Assembly (NCBI RefSeq): GCF_001540865.1
Contig: NC_033635.1
Location: 5,882,678-5,946,677 of the forward strand
Direction: 5' to 3'
Length of the DNA: 64,000 bases
Origin: Ananas comosus
Taxonomy: Eukaryota; Streptophyta; Magnoliopsida; Poales; Bromeliaceae
Part shown: positions 33,560 through 46,500 of the stretch, piece by piece
Layout of the letters: each line of letters begins with the position of its first letter
Position numbering within the stretch: position 1 is the stretch's first letter
The notes under the pieces: generated by a model
Database searches by the model: none
The model's input: the letters and a program-made list of their open reading frames with translations, nothing else
What the model was told of the DNA's origin: nothing
Program-made: the position numbers and the translations under genes

Positions 33560-34333
33560 TTAGTCTACTTCCACGACGGTCGCCAAAAATGCTACGCAGC
33601 CGCCGTTGACCAACTTTCTAGCTCTCGTCGCCGATACCGTCGCGACGAAGCAAGAGCTTCGACAAGCTCGATAAACGAACTCCTTCTGTCCTGGCTCCCG
33701 AAAGGTGATCAATTTATTCTTACAATCGATCATGGCGTAATACTTCGAGAGCCAGTCCATGCCCAAAATAACGTCATACGCCTCCAGTTTCGTAAGTTCC
33801 AACATCCGGATGGGCATTATCCAGTCACCTACTTGTACTGGGCATGACGAGCACTCCGTGTAGGTATTGAATGACAACTCAGGGCCTTCAACTCGCCACT
33901 TGCCACTTGCTTCTATGTGTATGTCGTGCATGCGTGCAAATGCTCTACTAATGAACGAATGCGTGGCGCCTGTATCAAACATAGACCTGGAGCGAACTCC
34001 GTTAATCAAAACCATACCTGCCACAACATTAGGCTCCTCGGCTTGGGCAGACTCCTCGGCTTGGGCCTGAGCGGCGAATACCCGTCCGCTCGGCGCTGAT
34101 CGAGTCACCTCCGGCTGACGCGGCATCAGTGCGCGTCCCGCTGATACGGGAACATATGGGGCCCCTCCATGATGAGGCGGGGGTGCTGGAGTCGATGCGG
34201 CTGACGGAGTAGACGAGGCCCTTGTCGGACAGTCGCGGCTCATGTGCCCTTCCTGTCCGCAGTCGTAGCATTTACCTTGACGTTGCCTACACTGCGGCGC
34301 TCGATGACCCTGGCCTCCACAGATAATGCATTG
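33560..34333 (-). pseudogene. Gag zinc knuckles and aspartic protease of element C
   Basis: Two adjacent CCHC knuckles (CIICGGQGHRAPQC and CYDCGQEGHMSRDC), a Pro/Ala-rich linker, then the retropepsin motif FDTGATHSFIS at about 33955-33985 and ILGMDWL further on. A TAG at 34334-34336 precedes the first knuckle. Same frame as gag upstream. Confidence 0.92.
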
Positions 34334-35371
34334 CTATGGCCCACGACCCCAGGACTGCGACCGCGGATACTTCGGGGGCCTCCTGGAACTAGATTGTCCC
34401 CCCAAACCACCGCCCGATCGCTTCTTCCCCTTGTCTTGGGGTCCAGCCAGCAGCTCACGTTCCTCCCGCACGTGGGCATCTCCATGCTCTGCCCACAGCG
34501 CCCTGTCAAAAACTTCGGCGAAAGTCGTGAGCTTGAACAACTGCACTACCCGATATATCCACGGCCGAAGTCCCCGCAAGAACCATTCGGCCCTATCCCC
34601 GTCACCTTTAACCACGTCTGGGACACAGTCTATAATATGGGAGAACTCCTGCTCGTAGTCTGCTACTGAACGATCCCCCTGCCTCAATTTGCGAAACCTC
34701 TCCTTCAATTTCCGCTTCTCGGTGTCGGGGAAGTAATTTCAAAACATTTTCCTCTTAAACTCCTCCCATAGCATTGGTGGAAGGTCAGAAGGCCGATCAC
34801 GCTTCAACCGCTTCCACCACACCTTCGCCGCCTTCTCGAGGCAATGGGTGGCGAGGGGTACCTTGTCCTTCTCCGGGGTATATAGGTCCTCGAAGAGGGT
34901 CTCCATAGAGTCAATCCAGGACTCCACCATCGACGGTTCCACCTTCCCCCCTTCAAAGGTTGGTGGCTTAAACTTCATGAACTTAATTAGAGCCGTCAGC
35001 GCACACTCCCGCTCCATTTCATCGGCCGTCGTGTCGGGTGTCGCCGAACCCAAAGCTGTTGGAGGTGCACTTGCCGGCGGGGGACAGGCCGCCACCGGAA
35101 CCGCTGCTATGCCCTCACCCTCAGCCGCTACCTGCGCGCGCGCCGGGGGTGCGGGTGGATCGCGGCCCTCTGTCGCTGTCGCGACCGCCGCCGCCGCTTG
35201 CCGCTCCACGAATCCTTGGAGCTACTCGAACAGAGCCTCCTGGCGCTGCATCGCGCCCAACATCGCAACGACCTGCTCACGCAGTTCCTGCACTTCCTCC
35301 GATCTTGGCTACTAGGGCACCGTAGAAGGCGGTACCGGAACAGACCTACGTACGTACCGTCTTGGGGACAT
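34334..35371 (-). pseudogene. Gag capsid region of element C
   Basis: Starts at ATG 35371 (MSPRRYV), 350 bp inside the PBS. The retrotransposon gag domain shows WIDSMETLFEDLYTPEKDK, AKVWWKRLKRDRPSD, and after a stop EKRKLKERFRKLRQGDRSVADYE. Stops in this frame: two adjacent TAG at 35309-35314, TAG at 35222-35224, TGA at 34739-34741. The domain is close to the gag of elements A and B, which is the main argument that those elements derive from a C-like lineage. Confidence 0.9.
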
Positions 35372-35721
35372 TTGCTCCTGAAAAGCAGCAACTCGATTAT
35401 TTATCTTAATCGAACAACTTCTTAACGTTCGCGAAATTAAACGACTCGACAATGAAATCGAGCAGAAGCACACAAGTGTTCTAGTGCTGGACTCTTAGCG
35501 TCGTGTCGTCGGCCACCGACACAATCACTACGAGCCAAGAAACTAGTGTCACTTAGATCCGTCTCTATTCATAGCTAGAGACATAACATCAGCTCCGACC
35601 CAATCGATCAACCTCTGCCACCGTCATGGGTTCGCGTTCACTCACGCCCCTATAATCTTAGGGTTTACCAACCTAGGGTCTCCTAGGTCATCCTAGACTC
35701 TCCCTTTGCTTGCTCTTAACC

Positions 35722-35733
35722 GCTCTGATACCA
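35722..35733 (-). promoter_or_regulatory. Element C primer binding site
   Basis: Plus-strand GCTCTGATACCA is the complement of TGGTATCAGAGC (tRNA-iMet), seven bases from the LTR edge. Confidence 0.92.
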
Positions 35734-35740
35734 CTTTATC

Positions 35741-36207
35741 TATCACGCCCCGAGACCGCTACCAATTTGGTCCAGTCCGGGCGCATCGAACAGACGCCGA
35801 ACGGACAGGACCTCCCTTGTCTGCCCAAGGCCAAGCAACCTAATCATGTAGAAGAATTTACCCAGGAGTCAATTCACAAATACACGATCACAAGGAGCAC
35901 CGCTAGTGCTGAACAATAAGAGCAAGAAACAAGTATGAAGCATACTAGTAAATAAAGAGAGAAAGTTCTATCTATTGCATTCATTCGATCTCTTTAATAC
36001 ATCGATTTACTTCCAAAACATAAACACAAATACAACATGTTTTTACATCCTCCAAATAACCTCACACCTATACATCATCTACTCTCAAATACAAAGGGTG
36101 ACGGCTAATGCAAAAGGGAGTAAAGCTAGCTATGTACATATACCACTAGGGCGCTATGCCCTTGCCACGATCCTCGCGCTCGCCGGGGACACTCGAACTC
36201 AAACCTG
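35741..36207 (-). repeat. Element C 5' LTR, truncated
   Basis: 467 bp matching the start of the solo LTR at 37497. The terminal TG is mutated to TA (TATCACGCCCC). It ends abruptly at CAAACCTG, where D-type sequence begins, so the remaining 2 kb of this LTR were deleted, probably by illegitimate recombination with the D LTR. Confidence 0.85.
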
Positions 36208-37491
36208 TAAAGTCTTTTTGAATGCAAATTCATGCTAGATAGGATTTATGTGAATTTTAGAACACTTAAAACGTATGTGCTATGTGTAAGATAAATTTCA
36301 CTCTATATAGTAGAGCGTACTGGGTAATTTTCATGCATGTGGGAAGTGTTCGAGAAAGCAAAGGGAATCATGTCTCTTATGATAAGTTAACTCATAATTC
36401 TGTAATTGTAAACACTACATTATGATTGGACTTAGTGAATAAAGTGTCATAAAGGGGCACTTGACTTAGTAATTATGAAACTGCTATATTGAAACATAGT
36501 GATAGGCCATTGACATCTATTACTTTCCATGTTTTAGACATGATGACATAAAAATAGGCCTTTGAGACATTCGATGTGTATTCTATGTTTGTAGACCTGA
36601 GGACTTGGTACTTGAGACAGATCTTACGCTACTTGCCGTTGTGCTCATTCGCACATGCTTGTGAGGGTCGCTCCCTACAAGCCGGCACTCCGGAGATAGC
36701 CATCGCGATACATATTCGTCGTGCGGGATTGGGCGCCGAAGTGGATTGCCGTGGCCTAGGCTCATCCCTAGGGTGGGGATGTTGACTACCACTGGGCCAT
36801 TAGGCTCTGCACCGGTCAGACAGCCTACGGGTGGGTCTCAGGGCGAGATAGCCTTCAGGCGGGTCTCTTCAGATTTGACTTTGAGCATTCATCATGACAT
36901 GTGGACATTGACTAGAATAGTAAACTGGACATTTTACTATTACATTGTGGACTTTATGTTGGTTGCATATTCGCTCGTATTCTTGGTAGAATAGTTTTCT
37001 TACTTATGCTAAATCATGCTAAGTAGAGATATCTTGTGGTAGCAAGTATTCATGTTTATTTACCTGTTGTACATATTGCTCTTACTCCTACTTGTTTACT
37101 GACCCCCTTTTTGTAGCTTCTGGGCCTAGTGGCGCATTTCACTGAAGTCAGTAATTGCCCACTAGGAACTATTATTTAATAGTTCTCACGCCCCTGTTTC
37201 GATGTTTCCTTTTCAGAGCCTTCGGCACAGGTGGAGGCACGGGATCGCGGCAAGGGTGTCACCTAGCTTGATAGATAGCGAAGCTCGCTTCTGCTCCTAG
37301 GTGGTTACCCTCTTTTTGTGTTTTTGTGAGAGGGAGGTTTTGTACCATTTATAGAGACCACCTATGTACCTTGTTTAGCTCTTGTATTTAGGCCTCCTAT
37401 TGTATTACTTTATGTTTTTACATAGTGGATTTAGCCTTATATTCTTTTCCCTTATTGTAGCTTATAGATATACTTTGCTCTGATACTGTCA
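36208..37491 (+). repeat. D-family LTR (D3), left part
   Basis: Begins mid-LTR (TAAAGTCTTTTTGAATGC equals D1 at about 8803), so U3 and TATA are lost. It is interrupted by the solo C LTR after TTTGCTCTGATAC and resumes at 39945. Confidence 0.82.
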
Positions 37492-37496
37492 CGCCC

Positions 37497-39939
37497 CGAG
37501 ACCGCTACCAATTTGGTCCGTTCCGGGCGCGTCGAACAGACGCCGAACGGACAGGACCTCCCCTGTCCGCCCAAGGCCAAGCAACCTAATCATGTATAAG
37601 AATTTACCCAGGAATCAATTCATAGATACACGATCACAAGTAGCACCGCTAGTGCTGACCAATAAGAGCAAGATACAAGTATGAAGCATACTAGTAAATA
37701 AAGAGAGAAAGTTCTATCTATTACATTCATTCGATCTCTTTAATACATCGATTTACTTCCAAAACATAAACATAAATACAACATGATTTTACATCCTCCA
37801 AATAACCTCACACCTATACATCATCTATTCTCAAATACAAAGGGTGACGGCTAATGCAAAAGGGAGTAAAGCTAGCTATGTACATATACCACTAGGGCGC
37901 TATGCCCTTGCCACGATCCTCGCGCTCGCCGGGGACACTCGAACTCAGACCTGCAAAAAGTGGGGTGAGAACTATCTTCCATAGTTCCCAGTGGGTTCGG
38001 CCGCCGACTCCGCCGGTCTCCCCACTAGGTCCAAGTGGGCACAAGCAGATGAACAGATAGATAGATATAGAAAGCTATGAAAACAGAATAGTAAAGCCAC
38101 ACTACTGTGCCCGAATCATGTATATGGATAATGCATGCACAATGAAGTAGATAATCCACTAGCTCGTCATATGTCCAAGAGGTAAGGCTATTTACTTATT
38201 CATTAATCTCGTGGCTCACTCAAGGATTCGCTTACTACTCACATAGCCATCTCGACGCGTAGGGAGACTAGACTCAAACTACGAATCCGAGATCGTCTGT
38301 GGGACCCCACATAGGCCATCCCTCGGGACCCCAAATAGGCCATCCCTATCCCACGGGACCCCAAATAGGCTTTCCCACGTGACCAACTCCGGAGCGCACT
38401 ACTTGTGTGGAGCGACCATCACAAGTTGAGAACAGACAGTGAGTATGATCCGATTTTCTTACCTCAAGGGTACCCTATCCTCTACGGTTACTATCATCAT
38501 AATCAATGGGTTTCATATACGCTACGACTCACATATACCACTCATTCTTTGTTTACTAACAACTAGATGCCACTCGTTCTTTTGTTTCAACCACTGCGTC
38601 ATTCTTTCATTGCCGCACTATAGGAATACAAGTCTCGACCCAATCCTCATCAATCCACTATATCAAGCAACTAATGCATAATATGATATCATCTAGGAAA
38701 GCATAAGGAAGGGCAATGCACAATATCCTACAATGCATGTGAACACAAGATGCAAGGTCTCAAAATACTAAGACATAAAAGGGAGCCCAGTTGCTTCGGG
38801 ATGGTCACCACCCACTTCTTGGTAGTGTCACGATGCTAGAAAACTCGACTTCGCAGTCCTTGGTCGACGCCTCGGCTCCTCGGGTCGATTCGAACCCTTA
38901 AGTGCTTGATTCGACGATATCTTCGCACCCGCTCGTCGTATCGACGAACCGTCTTCGCCGATGCGCTTCGAGACCTAGCAATTAGGTTTACAACCCCTCG
39001 AAATAGATCAAGACCTCACATTTCCAAAAATCACAAAACATGCCCTAGAATGGCAACGAGGGAGAAATCTATGGTTCGAGCTTCGAATCCGCTGCTAGAA
39101 CCATCTATTTATCTCCTCTAGATTCCATCCGAACCACCTCTAAGCAATAAAACCCAATCTCAAGAAATCCACCATGGATGGGTTTGGAGCTTACCTCTAT
39201 ACCAAGCTCCAAGCTTGCTCTAGCTTGAAGGAGAGAGGGAAGAAGATGATCCTCTTCTTCTTCTTGGTCTTCTCCTTCCTCTTTCTCTTCTTTTCCTTCT
39301 TTCCCTTCTCTTCTTCTTTTCCTTTCATTCTAGAGAGAAGAGGGAAAGAGTGTGAGAGGGAGAGAGCAAATGAGAGGGTGAGAGGGGTCCTCCACCTCTC
39401 ATATAGGCAACTTTGCAAATAGCCCCCTCAACTTTCAATCCTCTGCAGTAGTCCTCACTGGGCATTTTCGCAGTGAGGGACCGGTCCCAGGTCGGGGAGA
39501 CCGGTCCTCGAGAGCCTTCCATCTCGGGCAGAGGGTGTTCGCGTTCGGGAACCGATCCCCGCCTGAGAGACCGGTCCCCGGGAGACCGGTCCTTGTCCGA
39601 GAGATCGGTTCCCGAGAGTTGGATTTTCGGGACTTAGCCAAATTTCGGCCTCTCTCGCTGGGTTAACGTTCAGGGACCGGTCCTCCGCTGCCAGGGACCG
39701 GTTGCATCAAGAATCCCTGCAAGCCCAGCTTGATGGGACCCGTCCCTCCCTGCCAGGGACCGATCCCCGAGAGCAAATCTGCTCCAGTGCAGATATTGCA
39801 CTGCTGCTCTCGCGGACCCTTCCTTAATGCACTTTATGCATTTTAGTCACCTTCAGACTTTCCGAAGTCTACACACTCGACAATTAGTCGATCCTAAACG
39901 AAGTCAAATCCTCAGATTTCGAGAATTCACTTCCTAACA
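37497..39939 (-). mobile_element. Solo LTR of the C family with perfect TSD
   Basis: 2443 bp, TGTCACGCCCCGAGACC...CTTCCTAACA, bounded by GATAC at 37492-37496 and 39940-39944. No internal sequence, hence a solo LTR formed by LTR-LTR recombination. It contains the hairpin at 37966-37990, the CT-rich leader (39240-39330), the TATATGAG box (39398-39405, minus) and the ACCGGTC cluster (39478-39780). Confidence 0.95.
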
Positions 39940-39944
39940 GATAC

Positions 39945-40087
39945 TTCTAGCTATTCTCCTTTTGTTGCTTTATTTATCGCATCGTTATTGCTTTTATCGT
40001 TTTGTTCTAGACGTCTTGCATGTTTTAGACATACGGCGGGTCTGGGCACGCGCCGGGCGGGCTTCCGCTTGGTCCCGGGGCGTGACA
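39945..40087 (+). repeat. D-family LTR (D3), right end
   Basis: Resumes after the nested solo LTR and ends GGTCCCGGGGCGTGACA. With the left part it forms a truncated D LTR of about 1.4 kb. Confidence 0.82.
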
Positions 40088-40614
40088 TAGACCTAGTGGG
40101 CGAATCGGCGTGGTTGGCGGCCGAACCCACTGGGAACTTCTTCTAGTTCTCATTACCACTAACCCTGCAGATCCGTGCGCGAGCGGGGTGGCGGAGGATC
40201 GAGGCAAGGGTATCGCGCCATAGATAGCGGCCCTCGGTGTGTAGGCATACCCTACATTTTGTGTACTCAACTTTTGTATGTTGAACTAATGATGTAAAAA
40301 ATGTAAAACCTTATATTTTGGTTAAAGGCTAATGTGATGTAAGTATGAAAAGAATGAATGTAAATGACGGCTTACTTGTGTTTGATTAAAATGTAATCAA
40401 ATGACGTGTATGTGGATAAATATTTAGTTAGTTCGATGCTTTCACTGTTGTTGTTGTTTGCCCTCGTGCAAACCTTGTATATCTTGCAATCTCCTTGTTA
40501 GCTTGCTTGTGTTATACATATTGTTGGAGCCTTGGGCGGACAGGGGAGGTGCTGTCCGTTCGGCTTCTGTTCGCGTACCCGAACCGACCAAATTGGCGGC
40601 CCCGGGGCATGACA
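40088..40614 (+). repeat. 3' end of a G-type LTR
   Basis: Reads as a diverged relative of the C LTR in reverse: AACCCACTGGGAACT hairpin (40131-40152), GGCAAGGGTATCGCGCC, TTGGGCGGACAGGGGAGG, ending GGGGCATGACA. Its left part was removed or displaced by D3. It is inserted in the internal region of element A. Confidence 0.7.
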
Positions 40615-41499
40615 TTATGAGTCTTGCGAGTCATAGTGGCAATGCAAGTCGATACTCGACGACTCTACATGCTCCAACACCACTCGCTACCAGACACACG
40701 AAGGACTTATCCCTCTACCATCCCATCAGGGAACACACTCCAATTCGATCACCGGCATTGCTTAGAAGTAATATCACAGGTGCATCGCCCAATCGCTAGT
40801 GCTCCAACCACAATCGGACTTTTGCTCTACTACGAGATGGCACACTTCGGCACATCTCCAATTCCAATCTACAAGAAAGCATCATCCTCAAATTCCGCAT
40901 GGCTATTCATTATCCAAGTGTCTTCTAGGGACCACTTTACTTCTTCTTTTACCTGCCACGGCCAACATCAAATCACTCTCACAACGGATCGTCCTGAAGC
41001 AATACCCGCCAACGTCTTCTCACACGACACGCTCTACCGAGCAACACGTATCTCTACCGGCTCCTATGCACCTAGTGCGAGCCACCAGCCCTACGAGTGA
41101 TCCACGGCCCGCTTCACACCTAGCAATGCTCAAGTGCTACTGCCAACACACTCTCTTAGCTGAACCACATCTGCAATCCACGAGTACCTATACTCAAGTG
41201 TCGTACCTTTCTATACCTTTCCATACTAAGTCTAGCATTAGGCAATCCCGCCCAAGCGCACCGACTACATAAGTATGAGTTCCTACCTCACACCGAGGTA
41301 CTACTAGGCCCACGTGCCAAAACTTGGCTACTAACCAACTATTCTCGACAGTGATCCTACCATCACTGTTCGATCCGCCAGGACAACGTCCAGAGCTCTC
41401 GGACTACTCGGATGTCCTCATGTATCATAGCTCAACTCTTGCAATAAGTAACTCACCTTGCCTTGAAAGTTGTTCCACCATTTCCATCTCTACCACGAG
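40615..41499 (-). mobile_element. Element A non-coding 3' internal part
   Basis: Continues the family-specific non-coding sequence seen at 6886-7768 and 44624-46400. No pol domains. It ends with ACGAG, the left copy of the target duplication of element B. The rest of A (its left LTR) is not identified in the window. Confidence 0.75.
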
Positions 41500-44400
41500 T
41501 GTCATGCCCCACAACCAACCGCCAATTTAGACCGGGTCGCGGCGCCGACGACAGACCGCCGAACGGACCGGGTTTCCCCTGTACGCAGACAGAGTCTCCC
41601 CTGTACGTTCTAAGCGTCGCAATCCCTACAATCAACGAATGTTCCAACTAGGAACGGATATCAATCCAGATTGCATAAGGAAGTATCAAATATATAAAAC
41701 TAACTGCTATTACACGCATTCATTTTACATCCACATTATACATTTGCTTAACTTCCAAATACAATTACATTATTACAATTTATTACAAGTTTGCACTTTG
41801 TCTCTAAACCCCTCAAGCAAGACCACCAACTCGGGTACTACTACCTCAGTCTCTGGGGTAGGGCGCTATCTACGAAGCTACGCCCTCGCCTTGCGCCGCC
41901 GCACCGCACACGAACAACCTGAAAACACCCAGAAACAACGTGGAGTGAAAATCAACTCCATGGTTCCCAGTGGGTACGGCCAGCCAAGGAAAAAGCTCGA
42001 CCGATAGGTCCGGGGAGGCACTGCAACATGTTAGTTCAACAATATACAACAGATGTATTCAATTGAAATACATGCCATGCCTCACGATATACAATATGGG
42101 AATCATGCAACTCTATGCAACAATTAGTAGATCATTTGATTCTACGCATTACTTGGCTACTCTTAGCTCAATTCATCAACTCTAAGGCCTCTACTACCTT
42201 AGGATCTCAACTCAGTCCACTGGCTTCTAAGGTTTCTATTACCTTAACTCAAGCCTATGCCTCTAGCTCATAGGGTTTCTACTACCTCTATCAAGCTAAC
42301 CACCCGACTCGGCTACGAGTCAATCATCCGCGGATAGTCCGCGCACTGGCTGCTCATCAGCCTACCGCTCTCTCTGTCTCAGCCTCCTAGCGGCGAAGTC
42401 GTCGCACACGCTAAGCACGGCTCAAGTCGCATGGCTTGACCATCTGGCGGCGATCACTTTGCTCTTACCCAGCGTGAGCTTGAGTCATGACACACCGTCT
42501 AGCGGCGAACGAATCGCACCTTACCCAACAACGGTACATGTCCGACTCAGCCACCTGGAGGCATCCGCATCGTACTTACCCAACATGGATTCAGTCTACT
42601 CTGGCGGTCTGATCCTCAAATGGCTTAACCATCCGGCAGCGAAATCGTCGCACAAACGCCACGACAATGGTTCAAGCCCCGGGCGGTGATCTCCATGTGA
42701 TCGCCCCCAATCCTCTCTCGGTACCAAGCTCAGCGGCGAAGTCGTCGCACACGCCCTAGCCTCTACCAGGGTCATCACAAGTCATAGGATTCCGGAATCC
42801 ACTTTCCACAGGTCGAGAGTCCATAGCCAACTCTATACTGTCGACCTAGCTCATCTTAGGGGCTATACCACTATACTCATCAACCTAGGTTTCAATACTC
42901 TAGGTTCTAGGTCCATGTCACTTAACCTAGTTACAATTGCTAGGTTCTTGTCCTCTTGCCTAGATGTCCATTTCTAGGTTTACTAGTTCGACCTAGGTTT
43001 ACTAACGCTAGGTTCGATGCCACACACCTAGATTGTTCGACTCTAGGTTCACTTGTTTAACCTATGTTCTTCAACGCTAGGTTAGATGCCACTCGATCTA
43101 CCTGACAACCTAGTTGTCCAATCAACTCCGCTCACACTAGAGTTATTATCTAGTTTATATGCATATACTCCTAGCATATTCTTTAATGCCGATTATGCAT
43201 TCTTACCTGTCATGCTCATTATGCTTTCTACTTAGCATTTTCATCTATGCATTGTTGTTACCATGCATTCTTTACTTAGCCTTTACTTTATGCATATTTA
43301 TTAACATGCACCATTTAGTCCTGTCTACATGCATCAACATGAGATTACATTGGTAGGACATAAAGGGCGACCTAGTCGCTTCGGTAAGCACAACCCACCT
43401 TTAATTAGCTTTCCGATTGCTCGTCGACACTTGCAATCGGCCTCTCGCGGCACTCGGCACCCGTTTGGGCCCGATCTCACAGTTGCTCTCCACTAAGCGC
43501 GCCGCTTTGCCGTTTCAAGTGCTAAAGGTCTTCACCTAGCTACCACGGTGCTCAGAACCCGATTTCATGATTTATGGACATCGCCTCGGCCTTCCAGGCG
43601 GAAACGAAGCTCCAAGCGTCTGATTCTTCAATATCTTTGCAACGGCTTATCGGATTGCCGAACCGACTTCGCCAACGTGTTTCGTTACCTACCAATTAGG
43701 TTAATAGAGGGTCAAATGAGATCAAACTCATCTATTTACAAAAACCCCACTTGGGTGCCCTAGAATGCCATCACTACCAAATCCACTAAATCGATCTATG
43801 ATTTGGGTACAATCCCTCTTGATAGCACGCTAGGGTTCCATTCCAACCATTTCTAGGGTTTAAAACCCATTCCCAAGAGATCTACCATGAGAGGGCATGG
43901 AAGCTTACCTCTCCAAGAGCTCCAAGGGGAAGAAGAAGATGAAGAGGATGATGGTGACGATGATCCTCTTCTTCTCCTCCATCTTCTCCTTCTTTTCCTC
44001 TTCTCTTTTCCTTTCTTTCTTTTCCTTTCTCTCTTCTCTACTTTTCCTTTTCCTCTGCACGATCGGAGCGAGAGAGAGAGAGACAGTAAGGGAGGGTGAG
44101 GGAGTGAGAGAAAGAGAGAGAGAGACCTCTCTAATAACCCCTCATATGGCCATTTTGCACATAAGTCCCTCCACTTTTCATCTCTTACACAGCCTTTACT
44201 GGGCTGTCTGCGCGCGGAGGGACCGGTCTCCCTGACCAAGGACCGGTCCCCGAGAGCTCTCCCAGGCAGCACGCATACGGGAACCGGTCTTTCCCTGAGG
44301 GACCGGTCCCCATGAGACCGGTCTGCCCACCAGAGACCGGTCCCCGAGAGCTCGTCTCGCGGGACTTAGCCGATTTTCGGCTATTTTCCCTGGAATCACC

Positions 44401-44623
44401 TACGGGGACCGGTCCCTCCCTGACCAGGGACCGGTCGCACCAGCGACCCCAGCCCAACTTCAGCCCAATAATGCAATTTGCATGATTTGCCCTCGCGAAC
44501 TCCATTCCAATGCACTTCTTGGGTTTTGTGCATCTTAAGCTTTTCCAAAGCTTATCCAATCGACCATTCGTCGTTTTTGGACGAAGCACAACTCTCCAAT
44601 TTGGGGAAATTCAGGGCATGACA
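41500..44623 (-). repeat. Element B 3' LTR
   Basis: 3124 bp, TGTCATGCCCC...CAGGGCATGACA. In plus order it carries: hairpin (41946-41969), ~65-bp GCGGCGAA repeats (42320-42780), CTAGGTTC repeats (42840-43100), a TGCATxxT-rich zone (43150-43330), a CT/AG-rich leader (43950-44130) and the ACCGGTC cluster (44218-44440). It lacks a ~50-bp palindrome unit that the other LTR has. Confidence 0.93.
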
Positions 44624-46500
44624 TTCTCCCCCTCTTAAAAAGAGTTTCATCCGCAAAACTCACTCATTTCTAACCCCTTTTTATTCCTCGATCCACTTCT
44701 CGAGTACTCAAGGGTTCCAACGCACTTTTGCACTTCGGAGTGTCGTCCATTCTCATCGAACTCGTCTAGAGGCCAACTACGAAGAATGTGAGACCACGTT
44801 TACTCACATTTTTCCACTTGCAACATCAAGAGTGCATTACGACTTTACAAATCTCGATGGTGGTGTGAGTCAGTACTCAAGACCCCACACTCTAACATCA
44901 CCAGCCACTCGGCTTAAGGAAGGACTTATTCCTTCGCGGTTCTAGCGAACATCATCATCACCCCTCGAGATAAGGGCTACCTTTTATCCCAGTGGTGTGG
45001 ATCTAGCAAGGTCGCATCAACTCGACAAACGGTCCACTACCACAACTCTATGTGCACGAGTAGACTCTCTCGAATTTCTCACACAGGCACTCACTAGGTG
45101 GCACTTCACTACCCTGGCTATTTGGGAGCTGACACCACCTTATCATCTTATTCCCCTCTATCACGAGATGGCATTCTCTCGTGCATCTTAAATTCTCAAT
45201 CCTCTTGAGAGCATCATCCTCAACTCCAATTCTCACGTGGCTATTCATTATCCAAGTGTTTCCTTGAGACTACTTCACTTTCTCTTTATCCTCAACACCA
45301 CAAGCCACGTCCAACACTCCACGAACCCTTCGTTCGTGGATCTAAGCCGAACTCACTAGTAGAGTTCTCGGCTACACCAATCATCACTTTCCTTAGGTGG
45401 ACCCAAAAGTCCACCAATCCTACGTAGGCTAGTCGCCTAACTCGTCTCAACAGCGCCTAGCGTCTCTCGCTCGCAAGCGTAAACCCAATCAGCATCGGGC
45501 GGCATTCTCATTGGAGAATTCGCGCACACTCCAACCAGGAGTATCCAAGTCCCCAAACCCCGTCAAGTCCTCAGGTCGGGTTACTACACCCTCGATGTAC
45601 TATCGATCTCACGATCCAACATGCAGTGTTCCACGTACTCGGGTCTAAGCTCGGACTACCGTCCTGACCAAAACTCCGCCCTACCAATAGGTATCGGGCC
45701 GCTGTCTCTCACAGCTGACTGCGCCTGCCTATTGGGCCCAGGCTACACAGTCTACAAATGGTCCAAGCACGGGTCGTCCCCAAGCACTACCCGCCAACGT
45801 CATCCTATACGACATGCTCTACAGAGCTACACACTCTATCGGCTCCTAGGCACCTAGTGCGAGCCACCAGCCCTCACGAGTGATTCATGGCCCGCTTCAC
45901 ACTTAGCCCTGCTAAAGTGCTACTGCCAATTCACTCGACCGGCTGAATCGAAACCGCACTCCACGAGTATCTATACTCGAGCGCTCTATGCCTCTACAGC
46001 GTCCCACACAAAGTCCAGCATCAGGCAGCTTAGCCTATGCACACCGGCCACACAAGTACAACTCGTCCACCTCAACTCGAGGTACTACTAGGCCCACAGG
46101 CCAAGTTCAGCGCTAACCAACCAATTTCGCAACAGTGGTTCATCACTATTGTTCGATCTACCGAATCCGCATCCGAAATACTCTTGGAATATTCGGGTGT
46201 CCCCAAACATCAAGGCTCAACTCCCGCAATTTCTAATCCATTGCCTTGAGAGTCCTTTCGCCATTCGATTTCCATTGCGAGCCTCGTTTCCTATCCAAAA
46301 TCGCCACTAGCCATTTGCTAGTACCATTGGCTTCCCACCTGCTCCAGCAGGCGCTATACCTTCGTCCTGCTAGCATGCTCGGGTACCTACCAACCCAACC
46401 ACTCGGTCCCTACTATGCAATGCAACAGTAGTAGCAACTGACCAATGGTGAATGCATGCAATGCAACAACTTGAGACCATGCAAAAGTACATGCTCGCTC
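44624..46500 (-). mobile_element. Element B non-coding region replacing pol
   Basis: Starts with the reverse polypurine tract TTCTCCCCCTCTTAAAAAG. About 1.9 kb follows without any pol motif in six frames. The same sequence type is in elements A and E1, so this is a conserved, non-coding 3' internal domain of the family. Confidence 0.8.

Larger units (their letters stand above)
30375..35740 (-). mobile_element. Internal domain of gypsy/Tekay-type element C
   Basis: From PPT (30375-30392) to PBS (35722-35733) on the minus strand. It holds one gag-pol frame in the order gag, protease, RT, RNase H, integrase, chromodomain-like tail, which defines Ty3/gypsy; the tail and the >2-kb LTRs point to the Tekay/Del chromovirus lineage. 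Inactive through stops, frameshifts and a changed RT active site. Confidence 0.95.

Noticed and set aside
43887..44235. Acidic and Ser/Phe-rich frames in the LTR leaders (also 50585-51073, 57734-57998, 39174-39422)
   Set aside because: They are translations of GAAGAAGA/CTTCTTCT tracts in the leader.
41500..44623. Small membrane-protein-like frame at 43159-43356 (and 49857-50054)
   Set aside because: Hydrophobicity comes from TGCATxxT-rich LTR sequence; it lies inside the LTR in both copies and opposite to the element's coding strand.
40615..46500. Hidden pol in the non-coding domain of A and B
   Set aside because: I looked for RT, RNase H and integrase motifs in all frames; none is present, even in decayed form.
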